Assembly (NCBI GenBank): GCA_020638525.1
Contig: JACKIL010000005.1
Span: forward strand, 1-64,000
DNA length: 64,000 nt
Source: Caulobacterales bacterium
GTDB taxonomy: Bacteria > Pseudomonadota > Alphaproteobacteria > Caulobacterales > Parvularculaceae
Direction of reading: 5' to 3'
The notes beneath the pieces are model-generated. The model was not told where the DNA came from and ran no database searches. It was given only the letters and a program-made list of their open reading frames with translations. Position numbers and translations under genes: made by a program. Positions 43,742 to 52,834 of this stretch are shown in pieces (the first letter of the stretch is position 1; every line of letters begins with the position of its first letter).

Positions 43742-45994
43742 TCAGGCGCTCATCATATCGTCCCATTCGATCTGGACGGACCAGCGCCGGATCATCTCAA
43801 TCAGCTTCGCCTGATTGACGGGCTTGGCGAGGAAATCGTTCATGCCGGCTGCTGTGCTCAATTCCACGTCTTGGGACAGCACGTGCGCGGTAAGGCAGAT
43901 GATCGGGGTTTGCGAGAATTGATTGCGCTGCTCGAAAGCGCGAATTGCGCGCGCTGACTCGTAGCCGTCCATGACAGGCATCGATACATCCATAAGAATG
44001 ATATCGATCTCGCCCTTCGCCGCCTTGAACTGCTCCACCGCCTCCTGACCGTTATTTGCAAGGCGGATTTCGCTCGCGACCGACTTCAGCATGTGCCGAA
44101 TGACGAGTTGGTTGACTTCATTGTCCTCAGCGAGAAGCACGCAGAGGCCCCCATCACCGCAAGGCGCCTCTTCTTCGGCTTCACTGGGCGCAGCATCCAA
44201 TGGTTTCGGCGCGTGGCGCGCAAGAACTCCGGCGATCGCCTTGAGGAGATCGACCGCGCGCACAGGCTTTACGAGGTAACCGTCAACGCCGAGCTCCCGG
44301 AAGCGGCGCGCACCGCCTTCCTGATCAACCGAACTCAAGACGAGAATAGGCGTCGCAGCGATCTCAGGATCATTCCGGATCTGCCGTACGAGCATTTCGC
44401 CGTCCATTTCCGGCATGAAGTAGTCGGTAATCACCAGCTCATAAGGTTTGCCGGAAAGACGCGCAGCGCGAAGCGCGCTCAAAGCCTCTTCGCCGCCCTC
44501 GACGGTATCAGGCGAAAAGCCCCACGCCGCCATTTGCTCACTGGTGATCTGACGATTAACTTCAATATCGTCGACGATGAGAATGCGACGTCCGAAAGCG
44601 TCGAATGAGAAGTCATCCTGCACTGACGGCGCCGTGTCGACCGGCAGGTCGAGGGAGAACCAGAACGTCGATCCATGCCCGAGGGTCGAGTCTACGCCGA
44701 TCGAGCCGCCCATCGCCTCGACAAGACGCTTGCAGATCGAAAGGCCAAGCCCTGTTCCTCCGTAGCGACGCGTGGTCGTCACATCAGCTTGCTGGAAGGC
44801 GTCAAAGATTCGCGAAATCTTGTCGGCGGCGATGCCGACGCCCGTGTCGGAGATTTCGACGCGCAGCATCGCCCGGCCGTTTGCGACCTCACCGCCCACA
44901 TTGATGAGCACGTAACCTTCGCTCGTGAATTTCACGGCGTTTCCGACCAGATTGGTGATGATCTGCCGGATTCGCCCGGCGTCGCCGATGAGATTCGGCG
45001 TGAGGCCCGGCTGGTAACGAACGATGATCTCAATCGCCTTGTCTTGTGCGCGAGGCGCGACAAGCGCGCCGACATCTTCGATCGCCGCGCGAAGATCGAA
45101 GGGTGCGAGGTCAAGCTCCAGCCGCCCCGCCTCGATCTTCGAGAAGTCGAGAATATCGTTGATGATGGTAAGCAGCGCCGCGCCGGATTTGTGAATGGTG
45201 TCAGCATACAGCCGTTGGCGGCTATCGAGGCGCGTCTGCGCGAGCAGCTCCGCCATGCCGAGCACGCCGTTCATTGGCGTGCGAATTTCATGGCTCATAT
45301 TTGCAAGGAACATGGATTTCGCTTCGGAAGCGCGCTCGGCGACAATCTTGGCTTCGGCAAGATCGCTGATGAGCTTGTTGCGCTCTTCCTGCGCGCGCTG
45401 CGCATCTTGCTGGATGAGGTAACTGAAGACGAGGTTGTAACCGATCGTGGCGGCGAGCACGACAGCGCCGGCGAGAAGCGGTGCGAAAGCAGGTTCCCCA
45501 AAGCTGTCGATGATGAACCAGAGATAGACGGCGCTATAGGGCGAGGTGACGATGAGCGCGTTTAGGGGCTTTGAACGAAACTGCGACAACACCAGAAAGA
45601 AGCCGCCGACGAGGAGGAAGAGAGCGCCAGCCTTGCCAAACGCCTTGTCTGAGTGCCAGGCGAGCGCGGGAGCCGCCGCCCAGAATGCGCAGGACGCCAT
45701 TGCAACGAGCGCATAAGCGCGCTGGACTTGTTCCGTCTTCGTCTGGAGACGGGCCTTAATGCCTCGCTCGATAAGCCCGCGCCCGAAACCGGCGGACATG
45801 GTCGCCGCATACCAGACGATGAGCGTCGTCAGAGGAACGAGCGTGCCGAGGAAGATGGCCCACAGGGTGATGAAAACGTACCGAACTGCGCCGGTCGATG
45901 CGACCATGCGCACTGCCGCCACGCCGGGGTCTTCAACCTCCAGCCTGTTATCGGCGATCTCGCCTTGGCCGGATTCCCGTTTCGCCGAGGCCAT
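43742..45994 (-). CDS. Hybrid sensor histidine kinase with two receiver domains
   Basis: The protein has 750 residues: about six transmembrane helices (residues 37-195), a short coiled coil, and HisKA with phospho-His235 in NMSHEIRTPMNGVLGM. HATPase_c follows (GNAVKFTSEGY, ISDTGVGIAADK, GTGLGLSICKRL). Receiver 1 is RRILIVDDIEVNRQI with the Asp in LVITDYFMPEMDG, and receiver 2 is CVLLAEDNEVNQLV with the Asp in IILMDVSMPVMDGYES. No HPt domain is present, so phosphate must move to a separate phosphotransferase. The sensor is the membrane domain itself; the ligand is unknown. Confidence 0.94.
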   Translation of the reverse strand: MASAKRESGQGEIADNRLEVEDPGVAAVRMVASTGAVRYVFITLWAIFLGTLVPLTTLIVWYAATMSAGFGRGLIERGIKARLQTKTEQVQRAYALVAMASCAFWAAAPALAWHSDKAFGKAGALFLLVGGFFLVLSQFRSKPLNALIVTSPYSAVYLWFIIDSFGEPAFAPLLAGAVVLAATIGYNLVFSYLIQQDAQRAQEERNKLISDLAEAKIVAERASEAKSMFLANMSHEIRTPMNGVLGMAELLAQTRLDSRQRLYADTIHKSGAALLTIINDILDFSKIEAGRLELDLAPFDLRAAIEDVGALVAPRAQDKAIEIIVRYQPGLTPNLIGDAGRIRQIITNLVGNAVKFTSEGYVLINVGGEVANGRAMLRVEISDTGVGIAADKISRIFDAFQQADVTTTRRYGGTGLGLSICKRLVEAMGGSIGVDSTLGHGSTFWFSLDLPVDTAPSVQDDFSFDAFGRRILIVDDIEVNRQITSEQMAAWGFSPDTVEGGEEALSALRAARLSGKPYELVITDYFMPEMDGEMLVRQIRNDPEIAATPILVLSSVDQEGGARRFRELGVDGYLVKPVRAVDLLKAIAGVLARHAPKPLDAAPSEAEEEAPCGDGGLCVLLAEDNEVNQLVIRHMLKSVASEIRLANNGQEAVEQFKAAKGEIDIILMDVSMPVMDGYESARAIRAFEQRNQFSQTPIICLTAHVLSQDVELSTAAGMNDFLAKPVNQAKLIEMIRRWSVQIEWDDMMSA

Positions 45995-46163
45995 TCTAAC
46001 ACACCCTGCTCACCCGTCTGCAGGGATGCTAGGAAGTCGAAGTTAATCCACTATTGACAGATTTACTTGTCGACCATCAATAAATTCGTATTCAAATAAA
46101 CTTCATGCAGAAAAACTGGCCGATTAAGCCGGTTCTCGTTCAATTGTTGGTAAATGAAATGAA

Positions 46164-46185
46164 AACGGCGCCCGCGGGCGCCGTT
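46164..46185 (-). terminator. Rho-independent terminator
   Basis: A nine-base-pair stem AACGGCGCC/GGCGCCGTT with loop CGCG is followed, on the minus strand, by TTCATTTCATTT. It lies 30 bp after the stop of the small membrane protein gene. Confidence 0.75.
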
Positions 46186-46214
46186 CACCTTTCGCTGAGC
46201 GGAGCTCGCATCAC

Positions 46215-46589
46215 TCAGTGAGCGCCCGGATCCGGACAGTCGCCGCCGCGCCGACGCATCAAGAGAACGAAGAGCACGATGGCGATAATGGGCGAGGCGA
46301 TGATGAAGAGCGTCACCGCGACGGCGCCGCCCGCAGTCACGAGGCCGAAAAGCGCCCCGAGAAGACCAAGGACCACCGCGACGGCGGCGCCGAACAGGCC
46401 GATGATGATTCCGGCGAGGCCGCCGAAACCGGCCGCGAGCGCTTCCACAATCGAAAGGCCCGGTTCGAAGTGATAAGCGGCGACGGAAAGCGCGCCGCCC
46501 ACAAACAGGATGAGAACAATCGGCAGCCAGAACCAGAAAAGTCCGCCGCCGCGGCGTTCGCCATACGCATCCATATCCGTTGCAGTCAT
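46215..46589 (-). CDS. Small integral membrane protein
   Basis: The start is the ATG at 46589, with AGAAGGGGG seven bases upstream; the frame extends 12 codons further. The 124-residue product is mostly three to four hydrophobic, glycine/alanine-rich helices (GLAGIIIGLFGAAVAVVLGLLGALFGL) and ends in a basic RRRGGDCPDPGAH tail. It resembles small uncharacterised membrane proteins of alphaproteobacteria; its function is unknown. Confidence 0.75.
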   Translation of the reverse strand: MTATDMDAYGERRGGGLFWFWLPIVLILFVGGALSVAAYHFEPGLSIVEALAAGFGGLAGIIIGLFGAAVAVVLGLLGALFGLVTAGGAVAVTLFIIASPIIAIVLFVLLMRRRGGDCPDPGAH

Positions 46590-46822
46590 TTGAAACCCCC
46601 TTCTGTCGGTTTTGCTCGAACTCAAGAGCGGTTGGCTGTTTTTGCTGTTATACGCGCGTTACTTGAACTCGATTCTGCTCTTTCACCGCCGCGCTAACAA
46701 GCCGATTCGCCGCATGAAAGGCCCGCCCCGTCGCGGCTTCAGGGCGCGTGCAAAGGGTATGTTGTCGGGGCGGTGCGGGTTTGCTAGGCGAAGCGTTCTC
46801 CAATCGGGATGAAGCGAATTCG

Positions 46823-47455
46823 ATGGCCACGACCACAAAGAAAACAGCGAAACCGGATGCGCCGCCGCGCGCCTGGCAGCGCATGCTTTCCGGCCGACGC
46901 CTCGACCTTCTCGACCCTTCGCCCGTCGACATCGAGATTGAAGATATCGCGCACGGCCTTGCGCGCGTCGCGAGATGGAATGGCCAGACACTCGGTCTAT
47001 CGCCCTTTACGGTCGCGCAGCACTCCGTAATCGTTGAAGAATTCTGCGTACAGATGAAGCCGGGCTGGCCGCCTGCCTGGCGCCTCGCGGCGCTGCTTCA
47101 CGACGCGCCTGAATTCGTCATCGGCGATATGATCAGCCCGTTCAAGGCCGCGCTCGGCGGACAATACAAGGTCATCGAAAAGCGTCTGCAGCGCGCAATC
47201 CACATTCGCTTTGGTCTGCCGGCGGACCTTCCCGAGGCGATCGAGAAGACGATCAAGAAGGCGGACCAGGCCTGCGCCTTCTTCGAGGCGACGCAGCTTG
47301 CCGGCTTTGGCCATGTAGAAGCGCGGAAATTATTCGGGGTTCCGAAGGGCGTTTCACCGCTGACGCTGAAAATCGAGACGACCGCCGTCGCCCAGACCGC
47401 CTATCTCGACCGTTTCGCCGTCCTCATCGCCGAGATCGGCGCAGCGTCCCCATAA
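46823..47455 (+). CDS. HD-domain phosphohydrolase (YfbR-like)
   Basis: The start at the ATG at 46823 (MATTTKKTAKPDAPPRAWQRML) is preferred over an open frame 25 codons longer; the result is 210 residues. The domain shows FTVAQHSVIVEEF, the HD motif AALLHDAPEFVIGDMISPFKAAL and KKADQACAFFEATQLAGFG. YfbR-type HD enzymes dephosphorylate 5'-deoxynucleotides, but many members are uncharacterised. It is transcribed toward the phosphatase and nadQ genes. Confidence 0.88.
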   Translation: MATTTKKTAKPDAPPRAWQRMLSGRRLDLLDPSPVDIEIEDIAHGLARVARWNGQTLGLSPFTVAQHSVIVEEFCVQMKPGWPPAWRLAALLHDAPEFVIGDMISPFKAALGGQYKVIEKRLQRAIHIRFGLPADLPEAIEKTIKKADQACAFFEATQLAGFGHVEARKLFGVPKGVSPLTLKIETTAVAQTAYLDRFAVLIAEIGAASP

Positions 47456-47529
47456 ATTGATCGAATTTTCAACCGGCTGTGAACCTTGGCGCCTTTAACT
47501 GGAGCTAACATTAGCATTAGATAACGTTC

Positions 47530-48036
47530 ATGCTGATTGTGAGTTCTCTCGATTGCGCCTGCCGTGCTTTCGCCGCCCACCGGCCAGCGCGAGTGATTTC
47601 GCTCCTCTCCGGAGACGAAACGGTGCCCTGCTTTGAGGGCTTGCCGGCGGAGCGGCACTTGAAACTCCATGTCGACCGCGAGTCCTGTTGCGAGTCGATC
47701 GATGTCGCAGCGCGGCGCCGTGCGCAGGAGATCGTGCGCTTCATGGAGGGATGGGATGGAGAGGGAGACATCCTCATCCATTGCAGCCGCGGCATTTCAC
47801 GCTCAACAGCGGCCGCGTTCATGGTGATGTGTATGCTCCATCCGGAGGCGGATGAGGCTGAGCTCGCCGCCGAACTCCGCAAAGCGGCACCCTATGCCGA
47901 TCCGTGCCCGCTTCTTATTTCCTATGCAGACGAAATCCTTGGCCGCGATGGCCGCATGGTTGACGCCATCGACGACCTTCCGCCGCCCTGCCCGGCGATT
48001 TCGGCTCCCATCGTGACCTTGCCGCTCAGCGCCTGA
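47530..48036 (+). CDS. Dual-specificity/tyrosine phosphatase-like protein
   Basis: The 168-residue protein has the cysteine-phosphatase loop ILIHCSRGISRSTAAAF (HCx5R, near residue 84), preceded by a general-acid region. It begins MLIVSSLDCACRAFAAHRPARVISL. It would hydrolyse phosphotyrosine or another phosphoester. Its position only 20 bp before nadQ suggests co-transcription, but a role in NAD metabolism is not established. Confidence 0.85.
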   Translation: MLIVSSLDCACRAFAAHRPARVISLLSGDETVPCFEGLPAERHLKLHVDRESCCESIDVAARRRAQEIVRFMEGWDGEGDILIHCSRGISRSTAAAFMVMCMLHPEADEAELAAELRKAAPYADPCPLLISYADEILGRDGRMVDAIDDLPPPCPAISAPIVTLPLSA

Positions 48037-48055
48037 TCGCGCCATATGTCGCGCC

Positions 48056-49063
48056 ATGAGCGCGCTCCCGCCAGAAAAAGCCGCCCGGGTCGCTATCGGC
48101 CTCAACGCCGTTCTTGCGATCGTTGACGACGCGCGGCCGAAGGTCTTGTGCGTGCGCTATGATAGCGGCTTGCCGGGTCTTCCCTATGGCCCGTTCGACC
48201 CTGCACGCCACCGCACCTTCGAGATCGGGCTGCGTGAGTGGGTTGTGGAACAGACGCACGTCAATCTTGGCTATGTCGAGCAGCTCTACACTTTCGGCGA
48301 TAAAGGCCGCGAGGCGCCGGCGGCGGCGCTTGTCGGCGGCGGGGCGGACGATCGCGTTGTCTCGGTCGGCTATCTCGCGCTGGCGCCTGAACCGGCCGCA
48401 GTCGACGCCGCCAATGCAAGCTGGCGCGACTGGTATGAGTTCTTTCCGTGGGAGGACTGGCGACGGGGCGAACCGGACGCACTCTCCGCCATTCTTCCCG
48501 CGCTCGGCGACTGGGCCGCGAACGCCAAGGACGACCCCGGCGTGACGAGCCGGCGCGCACGCATTCGCCTCGCCTTCGGGATCGAGACCGGGTGGGAGGA
48601 AGAGCGCGCGCTCGACCGCTACGAACTCATGTATGAGGCGGGCCTTGTCGCCGAGGCCATACGCGACCGTCGCGCGACCAGGAAAGGCGAGCCGGGCGCC
48701 CCGCTCGAAAATTCCGGCACCGAGATGATCTCGGACCACCGCCGCATATTGGCTACAGCGATTGGCCGCCTCAGGGGCAAGCTCAAATATCGGCCGATCA
48801 TTTTCCAGCTCATGCCGGCGACATTCACCCTTCTGGCCCTCCAGAGGGCGGTCGAAGCGATCGTCGGCTTTGAGCTCCACAAGCAGAATTTCCGCCGAAG
48901 CGTCGAGCAATCAGGGCTCGTTACGAGGACGAAAGAGTCTGTCCAGCAGACCGGCGGGCGGCCCGCCGCCCTCTTCAGAGTGAAGCAATCCGCTCTGCGC
49001 GATCAGGCCGCCAAGGGGCTGGCCATACCGCGCCTGCGGCTTGGCCCGGCGGAAGACGAGTGA
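48056..49063 (+). CDS. nadQ: NUDIX-domain NAD-biosynthesis transcriptional regulator (NadQ-like)
   Basis: The 335-residue protein has an N-terminal NUDIX-like fold (residues about 10-150: GLNAVLAIVDDARPKVLCVRYD, TFEIGLREWVVEQTHVNLGYVEQLYTFGD, VVSVGYLALAP). The catalytic NUDIX box is not preserved. The C-terminal winged-helix part contains YRPIIFQLMPATFTLLALQRAVEAIVG and KQNFRRSVEQSGLVTRTKE. This matches the NrtR/NadQ class of repressors that sense NAD precursors. It lies directly before nadABC, which has a matching palindrome in its promoter, so NadQ is the best name. Confidence 0.85.
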   Translation: MSALPPEKAARVAIGLNAVLAIVDDARPKVLCVRYDSGLPGLPYGPFDPARHRTFEIGLREWVVEQTHVNLGYVEQLYTFGDKGREAPAAALVGGGADDRVVSVGYLALAPEPAAVDAANASWRDWYEFFPWEDWRRGEPDALSAILPALGDWAANAKDDPGVTSRRARIRLAFGIETGWEEERALDRYELMYEAGLVAEAIRDRRATRKGEPGAPLENSGTEMISDHRRILATAIGRLRGKLKYRPIIFQLMPATFTLLALQRAVEAIVGFELHKQNFRRSVEQSGLVTRTKESVQQTGGRPAALFRVKQSALRDQAAKGLAIPRLRLGPAEDE

Positions 49064-49092
49064 TATCGCCGCCTTCGCGGATCGCAGAGCAG

Positions 49093-49122
49093 GGTTGACG
49101 GACGTCAACCAAAGCGTAGTGT
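49093..49122 (+). promoter_or_regulatory. nadA promoter with NadQ-type operator palindrome
   Basis: A palindrome GGTTGACG-GA-CGTCAACC (49093-49110) has perfect 8-bp arms. Its left arm contains a -35 element TTGACG (49095-49100), followed 16 bp later by TAGTGT (49117-49122). An operator covering the -35 is the expected layout for repression of nadABC by the adjacent NUDIX regulator. Confidence 0.7.
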
Positions 49123-49211
49123 CGCTCCCTTGAGCCCTTGTGGGCCATTTTTTAGGCCCCATATATGCTCAAGAAGAGCATTAAAGAAGGCTCTCGGAGG
49201 GAGGTCGCGAG

Positions 49212-50330
49212 ATGGCGGCGGACGGTTACAGAATGAACGGGCTTGAGGCGGAGGCGAAAGCGCCCCTTCCCTATACCGCGGAAGTTCGCGCGAAGACCGA
49301 CCACATTTACCCGCGCGTTTCGAAATTCATTCCCGAGATCGAATGGCGCCTGCACGCGCCTTATATCGCCGCGATCAACGACCTCAAGAAACAGAAGAAC
49401 GCGGTTATCCTCGCGCACAATTACATGACGCCGGAGATCTATTATGGCGTCGGCGACTTCGCGGGCGACTCCCTGCAGCTCGCCAAGGAAGCCGCGAAGA
49501 CGGACGCAAAAGTGATCGTTCAGGCTGGCGTCCACTTCATGGCGGAAACTTCGAAGATTCTTTGCCCGGACAAAACGGTGCTGATCCCCGACCTCCGCGC
49601 AGGCTGTTCGCTCGCCTCGTCGATCAGTGGCGCCGATGTTCGCCTGCTGAAGCAGAAATATCCGGGCGCGCCGGTCGTCACCTATGTGAACACGACAGCG
49701 GACGTGAAAGCGGAAACCGATATTTGCTGCACGTCTTCGAACGCAGTCGAGATCGTCGAATACGCCGCGCAGGAATGGGGCACCGACACGGTCATCCTCA
49801 TCCCCGACCAATATCTCGCGCGCAATGTCGCCGCGATGACGGATGTGAAGATCGTCACCTGGGCGGGCGCATGCGAAGTGCATGAGCGTTTCACGGCGGA
49901 AGACATTCGCGAAATTCGCGCCGGCAATCCGGGCGTCATCGTGCTCGCGCACCCCGAATGCCCGCCGGAAGTCATCGCCGAAGCCGACTTCACCGGCTCG
50001 ACGAGCGGCATGAGCAATTACGTGAAAGATAAGCAGCCGACGAATGTCGTGCTCATCACCGAATGCTCGATGTCGGATAATGTGGCGCTCGAAAACCCGA
50101 AAGTGAATTTCGTGCGCCCCTGCAATCTCTGCCCGCACATGAAACGCATCACCCTGCCGGGCATTCTGCGTTCGCTTGAGACGATGACGCATGAAGTGAT
50201 CATCGACCCCGAAATCATCGCGCGCGCGCGCCTGCCGATCGAACGCATGATCGCGCTGCCTTTAAAGCGCCAGTCAATGTATGACCGCCAGCATGCGCCG
50301 GAAGTGATGGCTGTTGAGGCGCGGGCGTGA
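49212..50330 (+). CDS. nadA: Quinolinate synthase
   Basis: The start is after a strong GGAGGGAGG. The 372-residue NadA has VILAHNYMTPEIYYGVGDFAGDS, VQAGVHFMAETSKILCPDKTVLIPD (first cluster Cys), ADVKAETDICCTSSNAVEIVE and NFVRPCNLCPHMKRITLPGI (last cluster Cys). It condenses iminoaspartate with dihydroxyacetone phosphate to quinolinate using a 4Fe-4S cluster. It is the first gene of nadABC. Its leader contains a GGGCC/GGCCC hairpin around 49142-49159 that could stop upstream transcription. Confidence 0.97.
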   Translation: MAADGYRMNGLEAEAKAPLPYTAEVRAKTDHIYPRVSKFIPEIEWRLHAPYIAAINDLKKQKNAVILAHNYMTPEIYYGVGDFAGDSLQLAKEAAKTDAKVIVQAGVHFMAETSKILCPDKTVLIPDLRAGCSLASSISGADVRLLKQKYPGAPVVTYVNTTADVKAETDICCTSSNAVEIVEYAAQEWGTDTVILIPDQYLARNVAAMTDVKIVTWAGACEVHERFTAEDIREIRAGNPGVIVLAHPECPPEVIAEADFTGSTSGMSNYVKDKQPTNVVLITECSMSDNVALENPKVNFVRPCNLCPHMKRITLPGILRSLETMTHEVIIDPEIIARARLPIERMIALPLKRQSMYDRQHAPEVMAVEARA

Positions 50331-50363
50331 CCTCCTCTGTGAGCGGAGTTTCGTTCTCCACTC

Positions 50364-50426
50364 TTCCCCGCGAAAGCGGGGACCCACACAGAATCTAGAG
50401 ATGGATTCCCGCTTTCGCGGGAATGA
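50364..50426. repeat. Dispersed palindromic repeat between nadA and nadB
   Basis: Two hairpins lie in inverted order: CCCCGCGAAAGCGGGG (50366-50381) and TTCCCGCTTTCGCGGGAA (50406-50423), separated by 24 bp. It is the same family as the repeat at 59530-59613. It sits inside the operon and supplies sequence just before the nadB start. Confidence 0.85.
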
Positions 50427-50438
50427 GCGGGGCTTAAA

Positions 50439-51980
50439 TTGCCGACGAATTCTGACATCCTCATCATCGGCGCAGGCGTCGCAGGGCTCTACACAGCCCT
50501 GAAGCTTGCGCCGCGCCCTGTCACCGTCGTCACCGCGCGGCCTGTCGGCGAAGGCGCATCATCGCCCTGGGCGCAAGGCGGCATGGCCGCAGCGGTCGGC
50601 CCGGACGATACGCCGAACCTTCATTTCGCCGACACAGTCGGCGCGGGCGCAGGGCTTGTCGATCCCGACGCAGCGAGCGTTCTTGTCGATGGCGGCCCGC
50701 CCGCCGTCGAAGATCTGATGGCTTACGGCGTCGAGTTCGATCGCAATCCTGACGGCACGCTGAAGCTCGGCCGCGAAGCCGCGCATTGCCGCAATCGCAT
50801 TGTCCACGCGACGGGCGATCAGGCGGGCGCCGCGATCATGGAAGCGCTCATCCGCGCGGCGAGAGCCTCCGAACACATAACGCTCCTTGAACGAATCGTC
50901 ATTGAAGACCTGTTGACAGACGACAACGGCTCCGTCGCAGGCGCGCTCGCCTATAATGTCGCCAAGGCTGAGCGCATCATGATCGCCGCCGATGAGACCG
51001 TGCTCGCGACGGGCGGGCTCGGCGGGCTCTTTGCGGTGACGACGAACCCGGTGCAGGCGCAAGGCCATGGCCTTGCTTTTGCAGCGCGCGCGGGCGCGCT
51101 CATCTGCGATCCGGAATTCGTACAGTTCCACCCGACCGCGCTCGATATCGGATTCGACCCGGCGCCGCTTGCAACGGAAGCGCTCCGCGGCGACGGCGCC
51201 GTGCTCGTCAACGCCGATGGCCGCGCCTTCATGGCGGACTACCACCCGAAACGTGACCTCGCGCCGCGCGATATCGTTGCGCGCGCCGTGGAAGCCGAGC
51301 GCGCGGCAGGCCGCGGCGCCTTCCTCGATGCGCGTTCCGCCGTCGGCGCGAAATTCCCGCAAAGCTTCCCAACTGTTTTCGCCGCGTGCCAGAAAGCGAA
51401 CATCGATCCGCGAACGGAACTCATGCCTGTCGCACCCGCCGCGCACTATCACATGGGCGGCGTTGCGACGGACCTCGATGGGCGCTCAAGCCTTGAAGGC
51501 TTGTGGGCCGTCGGCGAAGTCGCCTCTACCGGCGTTCACGGCGCGAACCGCCTCGCCTCAAACTCGCTCCTCGAAGCAGTCGTTTTCGGCAAGCGCATCG
51601 CCGATGCACTGCGCGACGGCGAAAGCTCGGAACGGCTTAAACCGAATGCGCCGGAAGACCGGCTTGAACTACCGTCAAAACCGGCGCCGGCTGATGCGAT
51701 GAAGCGCCTGCGCACGGCGATGTCGAATGGATGCGCCCTGTTGCGCTCTGAAGAGAGCCTCTCAAACGTGCTTGAAGTTTGCGATGAACTGAATGGCGGC
51801 GTGATGACGAGCGGCCTCAGGAGCTCGCTTGTCGCCGCCGAACTCATTGTGCAGGGCGCGCTGGCGCGCGAGGAAAGCCGCGGCGGGCATTTCCGCACCG
51901 ACTTTCCCGAGACGAATGAAGACGCCTACCACACAGAAATCTGCACCGCGATTTCGCCTGACGACCTGGAGTTTGCGTAA
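50439..51980 (+). CDS. nadB: L-aspartate oxidase
   Basis: The 513-residue flavoprotein has the FAD motif ILIIGAGVAGLYTALKLA right after the start, SPWAQGGMAAAVGPDDTP, LATGGLGGLFAVTTNP and GANRLASNSLLEAVVFG. It oxidises aspartate to iminoaspartate for NadA. The only sensible start is a TTG at 50439, which follows a weak GCGGGG contributed by the end of the palindromic repeat, so initiation may be inefficient. nadC begins in its stop codon (TAATG). Confidence 0.96.
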   Translation: MPTNSDILIIGAGVAGLYTALKLAPRPVTVVTARPVGEGASSPWAQGGMAAAVGPDDTPNLHFADTVGAGAGLVDPDAASVLVDGGPPAVEDLMAYGVEFDRNPDGTLKLGREAAHCRNRIVHATGDQAGAAIMEALIRAARASEHITLLERIVIEDLLTDDNGSVAGALAYNVAKAERIMIAADETVLATGGLGGLFAVTTNPVQAQGHGLAFAARAGALICDPEFVQFHPTALDIGFDPAPLATEALRGDGAVLVNADGRAFMADYHPKRDLAPRDIVARAVEAERAAGRGAFLDARSAVGAKFPQSFPTVFAACQKANIDPRTELMPVAPAAHYHMGGVATDLDGRSSLEGLWAVGEVASTGVHGANRLASNSLLEAVVFGKRIADALRDGESSERLKPNAPEDRLELPSKPAPADAMKRLRTAMSNGCALLRSEESLSNVLEVCDELNGGVMTSGLRSSLVAAELIVQGALAREESRGGHFRTDFPETNEDAYHTEICTAISPDDLEFA

Positions 51981-52828
51981 TGAGGCTTTCGCCGCTTCCG
52001 CCTTTCATCATTGATGAGGCCGTGCGCGCCGCGCTGCAGGAAGACCTTGGGCTAGCGGGCGACATCACGACTAACGCCTGCATTCCGGCGGACGCGACTT
52101 CGCGCGCGGTGATTGCGACACGCAAGCCCGGCGTCATCGCGGGGCTCGATCTCGCAGCCGCCGCCTTTCGCCTGATCGATCCGTCGATCAAGGTCGACAT
52201 CATCAGCCATGACGGCGCACATGTTGAAGAAGGCTATGTCGTGCTCGCAATGAACGGGCCTTCTCGCGGCATCCTCTCGGCGGAACGCGTCGCGTTGAAT
52301 TTCCTCGGGCGCCTTTCCGGCATCGCGACGGCGACCGCCGCGCTTGTCGAAGCCGCAAAAGGCACGAAGGCGCATATCGTCTGCACGCGCAAGACAACGC
52401 CGACATTGCGCGTCTTTGAGAAATACGCCGTGCGCTGCGGCGGCGGCCACAACCATCGCTTCGGGCTCTATGACGCGGTGATGATCAAGGACAACCACAT
52501 CGCCGCCGCGGGCGGCGTCGCCAAAGCCCTGCGAGTCGCGAAAGCCGCTGTCGGCCACATGGTGAAAATCGAGATCGAAGTCGACACGGCCGAAGCCCTG
52601 GAAGAAGCCATCGCCGAGGGCGCCGACATCATTCTTCTCGACAACATGTCGATAGAGGAATTGAAGCGAGCCGTCGCATTTGTCGCCGGCCGCGCCGTTC
52701 TCGAAGCCTCGGGCAATGTCACGCTTCAAACCGTGCGCGCCATCGCCGAGACCGGCGTCGACATCATCTCCTCAGGGTGGATCACCCATTCGGCGCCGAC
52801 GCTCGATCTCGGTCTCGATTTCGAATAG
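51980..52828 (+). CDS. nadC: Nicotinate-nucleotide pyrophosphorylase (carboxylating)
   Basis: The 282-residue quinolinate phosphoribosyltransferase has LNFLGRLSGIATATAALVEA, CTRKTTPTLRVFEKYAVRCGGGHNHRFGLYDAVMIKDNH and EVDTAEALEEAIAEGADIILLDNM. It converts quinolinate and PRPP to nicotinate mononucleotide, completing the three-step set with nadA and nadB. It shares one base with the nadB stop and converges on serA seven bases from its stop. Confidence 0.97.
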   Translation: MRLSPLPPFIIDEAVRAALQEDLGLAGDITTNACIPADATSRAVIATRKPGVIAGLDLAAAAFRLIDPSIKVDIISHDGAHVEEGYVVLAMNGPSRGILSAERVALNFLGRLSGIATATAALVEAAKGTKAHIVCTRKTTPTLRVFEKYAVRCGGGHNHRFGLYDAVMIKDNHIAAAGGVAKALRVAKAAVGHMVKIEIEVDTAEALEEAIAEGADIILLDNMSIEELKRAVAFVAGRAVLEASGNVTLQTVRAIAETGVDIISSGWITHSAPTLDLGLDFE

Positions 52829-52834
52829 GCGCTC

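Noticed and set aside
49142..49159. Hairpin in the nadA leader as a riboswitch
   Set aside because: A simple GGGCC/GGCCC stem with an A/T loop is too small for any known riboswitch class; a plain attenuator or terminator is as likely.
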